From: an uncultured Atopobium sp.
Lineage (GTDB): Bacteria > Actinomycetota > Coriobacteriia > Coriobacteriales > Atopobiaceae
Reading direction: 5' to 3'
Length of the DNA stretch: 19,897 nt
NCBI GenBank assembly: GCA_916720015.1
Contig: CAKAPZ010000006.1
Span: forward strand, 1-19,897
Made by a program: the position numbers and the translations under genes. A model generated the notes under the pieces. It did not search any database. It had not been told where the DNA came from and was given only the letters and a program-made list of their open reading frames with translations. Positions 1 through 8,588 of this stretch are shown here, in pieces. Position 1 is the stretch's first letter. Each line of letters opens with the position of its first letter.

Positions 1-1
1 A

Positions 2-1069
2 ACTCCACACGAGATTTACGATGAGCTGTCTCAGTACGTAATGGGCCAGGAAGACGCTAAGCGCGCTATGTCGGTTGCAGTGTACAACCACTATCGTCGT
101 ATTCTTTCGGGCAACGATGAGCCTCAGGAGGGCCAGGAGGATGTTGAGATTGCAAAGTCCAACATCTTACTGCTTGGTCCAACCGGTACTGGTAAAACAC
201 TGCTTGCTCAGACGCTTGCTCGTTTTCTTGAGGTTCCGTTTGCTATTGCTGACGCAACAACCCTTACCGAGGCTGGCTACGTTGGTGAAGATGTCGAGAA
301 TATCCTGCTTAAGCTCATTACTGCTGCTGACGGCGATGTTGAGCGCGCTCAGGTAGGCATTGTCTACATCGATGAGATTGACAAGATTGCTCGCAAGGCC
401 GAGAACCTCTCTATTACTCGTGATGTCTCTGGCGAGGGCGTTCAGCAGGCACTTCTGAAGATTCTTGAGGGTACGGTGGCAAGTGTTCCACCAACAGGTG
501 GTCGTAAGCATCCTCAGCAGGAGCTTATTCACATTGATACCACCAACATCTTGTTCATCTGCGGTGGCGCTTTTGTTGGCCTGGATAAGATTGTTGCTGA
601 CCGTATTGGTAAAAAGGGAATTGGCTTTAACTCTGATGTTGCTCAGAATGTCAAAGAAGGCGAGTCTGAGCTTATCTCCAAGGTAATGCCTCAGGATCTG
701 CACAGGTTTGGCATGATTCCAGAGCTTCTGGGTCGTATTCCTGTTATTACTTCTACTCGTGAGCTTGGTGAGGAAGATCTGATGAGTATTCTCACAGATC
801 CAAAGAATGCTCTTACCAAGCAGTACAAGCGCATGTTTGAGCTTGAGGGCGTAGATCTGGAGTTTACTGAGGACTCACTCAGAGAGATTGCTAAGAAGGC
901 CTTGGCTCGTGGTACGGGTGCTCGTGGTCTTCGCGCAATCTGTGAGTCTACGCTGCAAGAGACTATGTTTGACCTGCCATCAGATTTGGATATCACTAAG
1001 GTTGTGGTTACTCCAGAAAGTGTTGGTGGAGAAAACGCCCCAGAAATTATTAAGGGCAAAAAGAAATAA
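2..1069 (+). CDS. clpX: ClpX, ATP-dependent Clp protease unfoldase subunit (5' end outside window)
   Basis: ClpX is the hexameric AAA+ unfoldase that recognises tagged or misfolded cytosolic proteins and threads them into ClpP. The reading frame is open from the first bases (T-P-H-E-I-Y-D-E...), matching the family just before its AAA+ core. The gene is therefore cut by the window edge and the N-terminal zinc-binding domain, roughly 65 residues, lies upstream; the ATG at 41 is internal. Seen in the sequence: Walker A GPTGTGKT (176-199), pore loop GYVG, Walker B IVYIDEID, the IGF tripeptide loop that docks ClpP, the arginine-finger region ELLGRIPVI and sensor-2 GARGLR. The C-terminus ends in a lysine-rich tail. 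It converges on a glycosyltransferase gene and the two share a terminator. The IGF loop implies a ClpP partner, not visible here. Confidence 0.97.
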   Translation, partial: TPHEIYDELSQYVMGQEDAKRAMSVAVYNHYRRILSGNDEPQEGQEDVEIAKSNILLLGPTGTGKTLLAQTLARFLEVPFAIADATTLTEAGYVGEDVENILLKLITAADGDVERAQVGIVYIDEIDKIARKAENLSITRDVSGEGVQQALLKILEGTVASVPPTGGRKHPQQELIHIDTTNILFICGGAFVGLDKIVADRIGKKGIGFNSDVAQNVKEGESELISKVMPQDLHRFGMIPELLGRIPVITSTRELGEEDLMSILTDPKNALTKQYKRMFELEGVDLEFTEDSLREIAKKALARGTGARGLRAICESTLQETMFDLPSDLDITKVVVTPESVGGENAPEIIKGKKK

Positions 1070-1083
1070 CTCGCATAGCAATA

Positions 1084-1111
1084 AAAAAGGAGGTCGAAAG
1101 GCCTCCTTTTT
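1084..1111. terminator. Bidirectional rho-independent terminator
   Basis: A perfect 10-bp inverted repeat, AAAAAGGAGG (1084-1093) and CCTCCTTTTT (1102-1111), surrounds an 8-base loop. The A-run on one side and T-run on the other let it act on both strands. It lies 14 bases after the clpX stop and 2 bases after the end of the convergent glycosyltransferase gene, so it probably ends both transcripts. Confidence 0.88.
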
Positions 1112-1113
1112 CG

Positions 1114-2259
1114 TTATAAATTGCCGCCACCAAGTTTGTTGTATGACGTAATAACTTTGGTGCGGGTTTTAGTGCCTGGTGGGAAGACGGTATCAAACAA
1201 AGGCATCAAGCCGCGGAAAAGAACACCACTTTGCACACGGTGAGATAGACCTCTTACCGTACGTCTTGACTCTTCAAGCTGTGAACGGAGCTCCTCAAGA
1301 TACGGGGAGCGACGAGCATAGAACCAGAAAAGACCTGCAAGATCTGAGTTTGGATAGAGCCATGGCCTGTTGTCTGGTCCTGCAAAATGCGCAATACAGA
1401 TATTCTTACGAGCCTCTTCGTATTCTTCTCGCACGTCTTTTGGCGCCTGAGCAACAATGTGATCACGGCGGAGGAATTGCCAGTCTACCAGGTAATTCCA
1501 TTTCATGTTAATGCGGAGATAGTGACCGTTCACAAATCTGTTAAGGACATCTTGATCAAGCCAGCGCCATGCACGCATGGTTGAGACCTTAAGAAACTCT
1601 TCAGGAGAAATCTGCCTTCTAATCTCTTCTAGGTTCATCAAGATGACGCCTGCCTGGAAGTAATCGTGAGGATCATCCATGCCCAGTTCATTTTTGAGAT
1701 AGGGACCAACCGTGGCGTCATAGCCATCAATCTGACCAATAGTATCAGCGTCGCGTGTAGCGCCTACTAAATATCCCGTAACATCAATATCGTAGAGTTC
1801 TGCGATATCGGTATTGACTACCAGGTCAGAGTCAAGGTAGATGGCTTTATTGACGTTAGGAAGCAGCGAGGGAGCAAGCAGCCTGTAGTAAGTTTCTGGT
1901 CTAAAGTGACCATGATGAGGAAGCTCAATATCACCAAGAGCAGCGTCCACATCTAAGAAACCAACATGTACGTTATCAACAAGCTGTGCCTGACGAGTAA
2001 GCGTAATCATGCTGGTAGGAGAGAGGTCACGAGTCAAAACAATGATGTCGTAACGACGTTCAGGATTAACGTTCTCAATGATGGACTGAATTGCTACAGA
2101 TAAATACGGCACAAAGTTATCACTGCAGGCAAAAACAAGCACAACGTCATTAAGGGCAAGACCCAGCTCATCGGATGAGCTTGCAAGCATTGCTCCAGAA
2201 AGTTGCGCTCTGCCAGTTCCTGCAAGGCGTTGTGTAGGTATTTTCCGTAATCTTCTCAT
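1114..2259 (-). CDS. GT8-family glycosyltransferase
   Basis: A retaining glycosyltransferase of family GT8 (LgtC/GspA-like), expected to transfer a sugar from a nucleotide-sugar to a surface glycan or protein on the cytoplasmic side of the membrane. The fold is visible in order: a beta-strand opening VVLVFACSDNFVPYLSVAIQS (about 39-59), the metal-binding DxD in YLDSDLVV (D143, D145), YFQAGVILMN (200-209), the acidic WLDQDVLN (233-240), and the C-terminal HFAGPDNRPW (291-300), which matches the HF-G-KPW motif of the family. About 80 residues follow, with a basic possible membrane-associating tail. The start is uncertain: the ATG at 2259 has no clear ribosome site, and Met24 (codon 2188-2190) has a GGAG only two bases upstream. 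It lies 17 bases after the TatD-like gene and is probably cotranscribed. Acceptor and sugar cannot be read from the sequence. Confidence 0.9.
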   Translation of the reverse strand: MRRLRKIPTQRLAGTGRAQLSGAMLASSSDELGLALNDVVLVFACSDNFVPYLSVAIQSIIENVNPERRYDIIVLTRDLSPTSMITLTRQAQLVDNVHVGFLDVDAALGDIELPHHGHFRPETYYRLLAPSLLPNVNKAIYLDSDLVVNTDIAELYDIDVTGYLVGATRDADTIGQIDGYDATVGPYLKNELGMDDPHDYFQAGVILMNLEEIRRQISPEEFLKVSTMRAWRWLDQDVLNRFVNGHYLRINMKWNYLVDWQFLRRDHIVAQAPKDVREEYEEARKNICIAHFAGPDNRPWLYPNSDLAGLFWFYARRSPYLEELRSQLEESRRTVRGLSHRVQSGVLFRGLMPLFDTVFPPGTKTRTKVITSYNKLGGGNL

Positions 2260-2276
2260 ACGTAAGACTTTAACAC

Positions 2277-3047
2277 TTAGACGCCAAAAACGCCTGCTGC
2301 GTTTGTCATTACTTCGGTTTGCACAGAGTATCCACGAGCCTCGCTCAGACCGCTCAGCGCGCGTTTCAGGCTGTCCACAATGTCCGCCGAGCCAATATTC
2401 ATCTGATCGCTGGAAGGAAGGTCAGTCTCGGTAAGAAGCTTGTCTTTTGGGTACACCTTAGCGTATTCACGACCGCGCTTAGTCTTAAGGCTCATCTCAC
2501 CAACAGAGAACCAACAACCAAGCTTAATAGCCCTCTGGAGCTCGTCTGAGCTACCGCTAAACCAATGGATGATAGGAACACACGCTTGAGCAGCTCCTGT
2601 CTGCTCAAGAATATCAAGCACTGCATCAACGCTTCTAACGGTGTGCATCGAGAGCACTCGAGGTTGGCCGTTACGTGAAAGCTTTGCAGCGCGAGCGCAA
2701 ATCTGAGTAAAGGCTTTGACCTGTAGTTCTTGCAATCCATCAACACAATAGCGAGAAGAAAAATCTAGTCCGATCTCTCCAATGTAAGGCGTCTGCTCCA
2801 TCAGTTCTAGCAGGAGATCTATATCTTTTTGAGTAACGCGTCCATCAGAGATATACCAGGGATGTGCTCCAAGTCCCACACGGATGTTGTCTTGCGTAAG
2901 CTGAGGAGCAAGTTCTAGGTAGTCGTGAGGAGTAACACCGCAGGTAAAGAAACCTAATCCGGCGTCATGGGAACTTCTCGCTACATTGAGTGGAGAGTCC
3001 ATAAGATTGGCATGGACGTGTGCATCAAAGTATGTGAGGTTACTCAT
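2277..3047 (-). CDS. TatD-family metal-dependent hydrolase (putative DNase)
   Basis: A TIM-barrel metal-dependent hydrolase of the TatD family. Characterised relatives are 3'-5' DNases or phosphodiesterases in the cytoplasm. The 256-residue length is usual. The metal ligands are all present: H10-x-H12 in FDAHVH, E91 in IGEIGLDF, H135, H161 in IIHWFSG, and D209 in TETDLPS. I chose the ATG at 3047 because the protein then begins MSNLTYFDAHVH, as the family does. An AGGA about eight bases upstream supports it, and the longer frame back to 3086 adds only non-homologous residues. The start overlaps the tcdA stop by eight bases (ATGAGTAA), so the two are translationally coupled. Whether the substrate is DNA, RNA or D-aminoacyl-tRNA cannot be told here. 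Confidence 0.92.
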   Translation of the reverse strand: MSNLTYFDAHVHANLMDSPLNVARSSHDAGLGFFTCGVTPHDYLELAPQLTQDNIRVGLGAHPWYISDGRVTQKDIDLLLELMEQTPYIGEIGLDFSSRYCVDGLQELQVKAFTQICARAAKLSRNGQPRVLSMHTVRSVDAVLDILEQTGAAQACVPIIHWFSGSSDELQRAIKLGCWFSVGEMSLKTKRGREYAKVYPKDKLLTETDLPSSDQMNIGSADIVDSLKRALSGLSEARGYSVQTEVMTNAAGVFGV

Positions 3048-3774
3048 AACCAAGTCCTGACAAATGCAAAATAACGTCTGAGGCAATCATCTGTCCCATA
3101 ATAGGAGGGTAGTAGGACATAGTGCCTAGCTTGGCAGATTTGCCTGTTGCGCCCTCTGGTGCAAAAACTGGTCGCGCTGGCTCGGGGGAGTAGAGCACAC
3201 GGAAATCGGCAAGTCCACGCTTTTTGGACTCTTTTCTCATTACTCTTGCAAGAGCATCGGTATGCGTTTTTGAAAGCGTAGTAATCTCCAGAAGTTCTGG
3301 GTGGATTTTATTGCCGCCGCCCATGCTGGAGATGAGGTAGATATCGTTTTTCTGACACCATGCCACAACAGCTAATTTGGCAGAAATGGTATCGATAGCA
3401 TCAACTACAACATCTGGTTTTGGAAGAGCAGAGAGCTGCTCGTCAACGTTGTCTTTAAGCAAAAACGCGTCAAGGGTGACCACGTGAGCGTCTGGATTAA
3501 TGTCCAGAATCATCTCTTTGGTAACGTCAACTTTTCTTTTTCCAATGGTACTCACATAGGCAATAGCCTGCCTGTTTAGGTTGGATGCTTCTACTGCATC
3601 GGCATCTACTAAAACAAACGAGCCTACACCGCCTCTGGCCAGCGCCTGAACACAGTTTGAACCAACGCCACCAAGTCCTAAGACCATAACGCAGGAATTT
3701 TGAATTTGTCCAAGGCGATCTTTCCCCAGGACAAGTTCAAGTCGAGCAGTGGCTTCAGGAATTGTGGCAGACAT
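3040..3774 (-). CDS. tcdA: tRNA threonylcarbamoyladenosine dehydratase (ThiF/MoeB/E1-like)
   Basis: An E1-like adenylating enzyme of the TcdA (CsdL/YgdL) branch, which uses ATP to cyclise t6A to ct6A at position 37 of ANN-decoding tRNAs. Seen: the nucleotide-binding glycine loop GLGGVGS (33-39), the acidic strand end VLVDAD (55-60), NLNRQ (65-69), VVVDAIDT (122-129) and a C-terminal Y-Y-P-P segment as in Gram-positive TcdA. There are no CxxC zinc pairs and no rhodanese domain, which argues against ThiF and MoeB proper. The ATG at 3774 has GAGGAG four bases upstream; the frame stays open to 3867 but those residues do not match the family. The 244-residue length is slightly short but normal for Firmicutes and Actinobacteria. 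The upstream 34-base gap carries a palindrome, listed separately. Confidence 0.88.
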   Translation of the reverse strand: MSATIPEATARLELVLGKDRLGQIQNSCVMVLGLGGVGSNCVQALARGGVGSFVLVDADAVEASNLNRQAIAYVSTIGKRKVDVTKEMILDINPDAHVVTLDAFLLKDNVDEQLSALPKPDVVVDAIDTISAKLAVVAWCQKNDIYLISSMGGGNKIHPELLEITTLSKTHTDALARVMRKESKKRGLADFRVLYSPEPARPVFAPEGATGKSAKLGTMSYYPPIMGQMIASDVILHLSGLGYE

Positions 3775-3792
3775 AGAACTCCTCATAAAATG

Positions 3793-3804
3793 TATCTGCA
3801 GATA
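3793..3804. promoter_or_regulatory. 12-bp perfect palindrome upstream of tcdA
   Basis: TATCTGCAGATA is a perfect palindrome in the 34-base gap between the ABC exporter stop and the tcdA start. On the minus strand a TTGAAC (in the last codons of the exporter) followed 17 bases later by GATACA could be a weak promoter overlapping it. The palindrome is seen directly. A regulatory role is inference, and no known operator is recognised. Confidence 0.25.
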
Positions 3805-3808
3805 GTAT

Positions 3809-5527
3809 TTATTGTTCAAGAGTATAGAGGGCCTTAAAGTACTGATTTTGTTGCAAAAGTTCCTCAAACGAACCCATTTCGATAATACTACCTTCTTTCA
3901 TTACAATAATTTCGTCAAATTTTTTCAGCTGAGCTTCCTCTAAGTTGTGTGTAATAACTAGGCGTAGTGTTCCTTTGAGATTTGTTATTGAATTTATAAT
4001 TTGGTCAGTAGTTGAATGGTCAAGTGCTGATGTAGCTTCATCGAAAAACAGAACTTTAGAACCCTTTAACAAACTTCTAGCAATACAGATTCTTTGACGT
4101 TCGCCACCAGAAAGGTTTGAACCTGCTTCACCACATTGATAGCTCAGTTTATTTTGTTTAATGAAATCTGTAAGACCGGCCTTTTCACATGCTTGAGAAA
4201 TAGCATCTTTTGAGTGGTTTTCGAACATAGTAATGTTGTCTTCAATTGATGCATTGAATAAGAAATTCTCTTGTTGTACAAGTGAAACGTTTTGATAGAG
4301 ACTCTTTTTATCAATAGTTCTTAACTCTAAGCTATCGTAAAATATATTTCCTTGATAACTTAAATTGCCACCCATGAGCAGATTAAATAAAGTAGATTTT
4401 CCAGATCCTGATATTCCAACAATTGCATAACTTTTATTAGGCAGAAGTTTGATTGATAAATTTTTCAGCACAGCTTTATTTTGTTCGTAAGCAAATGAAA
4501 GATTGTTGATGACTATTCCTTTTGTAACTTTATCTAATGTCTGTTGCCCCTCTTCTTCTTCATTGTCAGCAAGAGTCTCAGAAAATTTTAAAATCAAATC
4601 ATTTGAAGCCTTACGCGATGCGAGTACCGGTGGAATTGTTTGTAAAGGGAGACTAATGTAATTCATAAGTAACGTAGCCATAAGAATTACACCAGGTGTT
4701 ACTCCTTGATTTGAAATACAAAGATATGTACCAGCAATCAAAACAGCCCATTGAGATAAGCCGAAAGCACTCCAACTCAGAGTATTAATGAATCGAGTAG
4801 TTTTTCTACTTTCTCTTTTTGAGCTTTCAAGAGCGTTATTGTCTTTTTCAAAAAGTCTCACTGCAGCCTTTGTTGCTCCGTAAGCTTTTATCAAAGGAAA
4901 GCCTTTTACTAGATCAGTGACTTGGGCAATGAATTGACTAGTTTTCGCAGAAGATTCTTTTTGAATTTTTCCGAGTGTTCCACCTAGCTTTACGCCAATG
5001 ATTAGAGGAAGAATTGAAGCGGCAATAGCTACAAAAGTTAATGGAATGCTTTGAACCATGAGCATTATGAGGGCCACAATGAAAGATATGCTATCGCTTA
5101 CCAAAGAAAACATCTGTTCAAGATATGTAGTCTCTATAGTATTTAAATCATTAGTAAGTGCAGATACATAAACGGAACTACCACTTGCTTCAAACGAGTT
5201 TATACCTTTTTTCAGCATGTATTTAAATGCAGTGTTGCGATAAGAGTTAGCAGCATGATAGAGATAATTAGGAACAAAATAACGAACCACTAATTTATTT
5301 GTAATTGCTGAGATTGTTAATATGGCGGCAAATAGACAACCTTGTAGAAAATCATTAAATGATCCTGACACAGCGGAATTCATGAGAATTGAAGTTATGT
5401 AGGGTGAACATACCGTAACTAGTTCTAAAGAAGTTGTAAAGAAAAAGGAGCCGAATAACAACTTTTTATTACTCCAAAAGAGACTCCGCTTAAGGTCATT
5501 TTGAATTTCTTTAACAGTGCTTTTCAT
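3809..5527 (-). CDS. ABC exporter half-transporter (membrane domain fused to ATPase)
   Basis: A type IV ABC exporter of the subfamily B/MsbA-like kind: an N-terminal membrane domain (about 1-310, several hydrophobic helices, for example 25-50, 62-80, 140-180 and 255-295) fused to a C-terminal ATPase. The ATPase has Walker A GISGSGKST (371-379), Q-loop LVQQENF (417-422), signature LSGGERQR (472-479), Walker B KVLFFDE (491-497), D-loop SALD and H-loop ITHN (H527). It probably acts as a homodimer, since no second half-transporter is beside it. There is no N-terminal peptidase domain, so it is not a bacteriocin-processing type. The start has AGAAGG seven bases upstream. Base use is markedly AT-rich: two 60-base lines counted by hand hold 18 and 23 G+C, unlike valS and the folate genes, which suggests horizontal acquisition. 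The exported substrate is unknown. Confidence 0.92.
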   Translation of the reverse strand: MKSTVKEIQNDLKRSLFWSNKKLLFGSFFFTTSLELVTVCSPYITSILMNSAVSGSFNDFLQGCLFAAILTISAITNKLVVRYFVPNYLYHAANSYRNTAFKYMLKKGINSFEASGSSVYVSALTNDLNTIETTYLEQMFSLVSDSISFIVALIMLMVQSIPLTFVAIAASILPLIIGVKLGGTLGKIQKESSAKTSQFIAQVTDLVKGFPLIKAYGATKAAVRLFEKDNNALESSKRESRKTTRFINTLSWSAFGLSQWAVLIAGTYLCISNQGVTPGVILMATLLMNYISLPLQTIPPVLASRKASNDLILKFSETLADNEEEEGQQTLDKVTKGIVINNLSFAYEQNKAVLKNLSIKLLPNKSYAIVGISGSGKSTLFNLLMGGNLSYQGNIFYDSLELRTIDKKSLYQNVSLVQQENFLFNASIEDNITMFENHSKDAISQACEKAGLTDFIKQNKLSYQCGEAGSNLSGGERQRICIARSLLKGSKVLFFDEATSALDHSTTDQIINSITNLKGTLRLVITHNLEEAQLKKFDEIIVMKEGSIIEMGSFEELLQQNQYFKALYTLEQ

Positions 5528-5806
5528 GTTAAACCTTCTTTACCTGTAGAAAAAGTTGTTGACTATACTTTTGATTTAAATGTTGTTGATTTTTTCAATC
5601 AATTTTAGTGTTTGATATGTTTGTTATGGCTTCTTTCAGCTAAAACTTTGAATTGAATGTTGTGACAAATCAATACTACTACTTTTTATACAAAGTGTAA
5701 TTTTTTATATGTAATATTAAAATTACATTAATATATTCCCCTAAACCACATCTGTTTTAATGCATTATACTGTTCAAATGGTTAATAGGAATACTGCTAA
5801 AAGCAT
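5528..5806. other. AT-rich divergent intergenic region (ABC exporter / valS)
   Basis: This 279-base spacer separates two divergently transcribed genes and must hold both promoters. On the plus strand TATACT (5766-5771) is a -10 candidate for valS. On the minus strand TATAAT occurs at almost the same place (5764-5769) and could serve the exporter. I see no good -35 for either. A short hairpin TTGATT/AATCAA (5586-5602) is followed by four T residues but ends no gene. There is no T-box consensus, tRNA or open frame of interest. Confidence 0.5.
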
Positions 5807-8512
5807 ATGAAAGGCAAGATTACTGTGGAAGAAATGCCCAAGAATTATGATCCTCAGGCAGCTGAGCCTGAGCTCATTGAAAAGTGGATAAAGGCAGATT
5901 GTTATGGTCGTAGCAAGGGAACTGAAGACCGTACAGTAGTTATCCCTCCACCAAACGTTACCGGCATCCTTCACATGGGACATGCCATGGATGACACCAT
6001 CCAGGACACCTACGTTCGTTATTCTCGCATGCGCGGTTACTCAACTCGTTGGATTCTTGGAACCGACCACGCAGGCATTGCAACTCAGACTAAGGTTGAT
6101 AAGAAGCTTAAGTCAGAGGGTATTTCTCGTCTTGAAATTGGTCGCGAGAAGTTCCTGGATGCTTGCTGGGATTGGACGCGCGAGTACGGCGGAACCATTG
6201 TTTCTCAGATTAAGCGCATGGGCTGCTCTATTGATTTTAATGACGAGAAGTTCACCATGTCTCCTGAGTACACTCAGGCTGTTCGCAAGGTCTTTGTTGA
6301 CTGGTATCATGACCAGCTCATTTATCGCGGTAAGCGCATCGTAAACTGGTGCCCTCATTGCGAGACTTCTATCTCTGACGACGAGGCAGAGTACGCTGAC
6401 GAGAAGGGCCATCTTTGGTACCTGCGTTACCCGCTCAAAGAGCCTGTTAATGGCGTTGAGTACATTACCGTAGCAACTACTCGTCCAGAGACTATGCTGG
6501 GCGATACCGGCGTAGCTGTTTCTCCTCAAGATCCAGAAAAGGCTGATCTTGTTGGAAAGACCGTTATTCTGCCCATTGTTAATCGAGAGATTCCAATTTT
6601 CTCTGACTGGCATGTTGATGCAGGCTTTGGTACCGGTTTTGTTAAGGTAACCCCAGCTCATGACCCTAACGACTTTGCTATGGGTCAGACTCATAATCTT
6701 GAGCAGATCAACATCTTTGATGAGCACGCCGTTGTTGTTGACGGTTATGGTGAGTTCTCTGGTCTTGACAGAGATCAGGCTCGTGAGGCTATTGTTGCTT
6801 GGTTTGAAGAGCACGGTCTGCTTGATCACGTTGAAGACCTTGATCACTCCGTTATGCATTGCTATCGCTGCGGCACTACGCTTGAGCCATGGCTCTCTGA
6901 GCAGTGGTTTGTTGCCGTTGATAAGCTCAAAGAGCCTGCAGCACAGGTAGTCAAAGACGGTCAGGTTACCTTCCACCCAGAGCGTTGGACTCAGACCTAC
7001 CTTACTTGGATGGAGAATCTCCGCGACTGGAACATCTCCAGGCAGCTTTGGTGGGGACACCGCATTCCTGTGTTCTACTGCGATGATTGTGGCTGGCAGG
7101 ATGCGCTTATGGAAGACACCGATGTCTGTCCAAAGTGTGGCGGACATCATGTCCACCAGGATGAGGATGTTCTGGATACCTGGTTCTCTTCTCAGTTGTG
7201 GACTTTTGCAACACAGGGCTGGCCAGATCATCCTGAGCAGCTTGAGGGTCACCACCCAACGCAGGTCCTGGTAACTGCTCGAGACATCATTGCTCTTTGG
7301 GTTGCTCGCATGATCATGAGCTCGCTCTATTTCACCAAAGAGATTCCATTCCACGATGTATACATCTACGCAACCATTTTGGCTAAGGACGGCAGCCGTA
7401 TGTCCAAGTCAAAGGGTAATGGTGTAGATCCTATGGACCTTATTGCTAAGTATGGTGCAGACGCAATGCGTTATAACCTGCTTACGCTTATCACTAACAA
7501 CCAGGACGTCAAGTTTGATGCTGTTCTTGATAAGAAGACTCGTGAGCTTATTGAGTCCCCAAGAACTGACCAGGCACGTTCTTTTGTTACTAAGATTTGG
7601 AATGCAAGCCGTTTTGTTCAGATGAACCTCGACGGCTACACTGCCGGCATGCCAAAGGCAGAAACGCCAGAAGATGCTTGGATGTTCTCGCGCCTTGCAA
7701 AGGTTGTTGCAGAGACAACTGAGCAGCTTGAGACCTATGGCTTTGGTGAGTATGCCCGCAACATTCAGTCCTTCTTCTGGAATGATGTCTGCGACTGGTA
7801 CATTGAGCTCTGCAAGGGCAGACTTCTGGACGGAACTCCTGATCAGCGCCTGCAGGTTCAGCGCAACCTTGTCTTTGTCCTGGATGTCAGCATGAGGCTT
7901 TTGCATCCAGCCATGCCATTTGTTACCGAGAGCGTTTGGGATGCCCTTCCTGCATCTGGTCTTTTGAGTCATGATACAGAGTTCCTGATGGTCTCTGAGT
8001 GGCCAGACCCACAGAAGCTTGCAAACTTTATTGACGAGGCAGCTGAGCATAACTTCTCGCTTGCTAAGACTGTTGTTTCTGCTGTTCGTTCTTCTCGCGC
8101 ACGTTACAGGCTGTCGCCAAAGACAGACCTTGCTGTTGTGGTTAAAGCTCCAGCACAGGATGTTGCAGCTCTTAAGGAACAAGCAGCCTTCATCCAGAAT
8201 GTTGGACGCGTAAGCTCGCTTGAGGTTGCCGAGGCACCTCAGAAGCCCGCTGGTTCTGTATCTGTTACCGATGCCGGCCTTGAGATGTACGTTGTTCTCG
8301 GTGAACTTGTTGACCTTGCTGCAGAGGCCAAGCGCCTTCAGAAAGATCTTGAATCCGCCAAGAAAGAGCTCTCTGGCGTTGAGCGTACCCTTGCTAACCA
8401 GGGATTTGTTGCTAAGGCAGCACCTGAAGTTATCGAGAAGAAACGTGCACGCGCAGAAGAACTTACTACGCTTGTTGCTCAGCTAGAACAGCAGATTGCT
8501 GACTTCTCATAA
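5807..8512 (+). CDS. valS: Valyl-tRNA synthetase
   Basis: A class I aminoacyl-tRNA synthetase that activates valine and charges tRNA-Val, with hydrolytic editing of misactivated threonine. Seen: the HIGH-type motif HMGH (56-59), the CP1 editing domain with TTRPETMLGDTG, cysteine knuckles NWCPHC, CYRC and a four-cysteine zinc site (C425, C428, C441, C444), the KMSKS-type motif RMSKS (531-535), the anticodon-binding domain, and a C-terminal coiled coil (about 825-901) typical of ValRS. The length of 901 is slightly above the usual 870-890. The start is uncertain: ATG 5807 lacks a well-spaced ribosome site, GTG 5825 has AAAGG ten bases before it, and ATG 5834 (MPKNYDPQ) fits the family N-terminus. 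No T-box leader consensus is visible upstream. It precedes the folate operon by 76 bases, with a weak hairpin between. Confidence 0.97.
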   Translation: MKGKITVEEMPKNYDPQAAEPELIEKWIKADCYGRSKGTEDRTVVIPPPNVTGILHMGHAMDDTIQDTYVRYSRMRGYSTRWILGTDHAGIATQTKVDKKLKSEGISRLEIGREKFLDACWDWTREYGGTIVSQIKRMGCSIDFNDEKFTMSPEYTQAVRKVFVDWYHDQLIYRGKRIVNWCPHCETSISDDEAEYADEKGHLWYLRYPLKEPVNGVEYITVATTRPETMLGDTGVAVSPQDPEKADLVGKTVILPIVNREIPIFSDWHVDAGFGTGFVKVTPAHDPNDFAMGQTHNLEQINIFDEHAVVVDGYGEFSGLDRDQAREAIVAWFEEHGLLDHVEDLDHSVMHCYRCGTTLEPWLSEQWFVAVDKLKEPAAQVVKDGQVTFHPERWTQTYLTWMENLRDWNISRQLWWGHRIPVFYCDDCGWQDALMEDTDVCPKCGGHHVHQDEDVLDTWFSSQLWTFATQGWPDHPEQLEGHHPTQVLVTARDIIALWVARMIMSSLYFTKEIPFHDVYIYATILAKDGSRMSKSKGNGVDPMDLIAKYGADAMRYNLLTLITNNQDVKFDAVLDKKTRELIESPRTDQARSFVTKIWNASRFVQMNLDGYTAGMPKAETPEDAWMFSRLAKVVAETTEQLETYGFGEYARNIQSFFWNDVCDWYIELCKGRLLDGTPDQRLQVQRNLVFVLDVSMRLLHPAMPFVTESVWDALPASGLLSHDTEFLMVSEWPDPQKLANFIDEAAEHNFSLAKTVVSAVRSSRARYRLSPKTDLAVVVKAPAQDVAALKEQAAFIQNVGRVSSLEVAEAPQKPAGSVSVTDAGLEMYVVLGELVDLAAEAKRLQKDLESAKKELSGVERTLANQGFVAKAAPEVIEKKRARAEELTTLVAQLEQQIADFS

Positions 8513-8521
8513 GTAAAACTT

Positions 8522-8543
8522 GATGCGGTGTAACAGCCGCATC
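8522..8543 (+). terminator. Weak terminator-like hairpin after valS
   Basis: GATGCGG (8522-8528) pairs perfectly with CCGCATC (8537-8543) around an 8-base loop, ten bases after the valS stop. The following TTGTGTTT is only a broken T-run, so termination may be partial and some fhs transcription may come from valS. Confidence 0.4.
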
Positions 8544-8588
8544 TTGTGTTTAGTACGTGCAAATAGTCCACTTTAGGTTAGGAACAAC

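Noticed and set aside
3048..3086. Longer TatD-like start within tcdA
   Set aside because: The added residues (MPQTLFCICQDLV) precede the conserved YFDAHVH without homology, and ATG 3047 has an AGGA site.
3775..3867. Longer tcdA start inside the exporter gene
   Set aside because: The extra 31 residues do not resemble the family and lack a ribosome site, while ATG 3774 has GAGGAG.
5586..5606. Rho-independent terminator in the exporter/valS spacer
   Set aside because: The 6-bp AT-only stem TTGATT/AATCAA is too weak, and both neighbouring genes point away from it.
5528..5806. T-box leader for valS
   Set aside because: The T-box consensus AGGGTGG-ACCGCG and a specifier-loop structure are not present, and no terminator precedes valS.
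8513..8588. Tetrahydrofolate or glycine riboswitch before fhs
   Set aside because: The gap is too short and only a simple 7-bp hairpin is seen, without the conserved riboswitch core.
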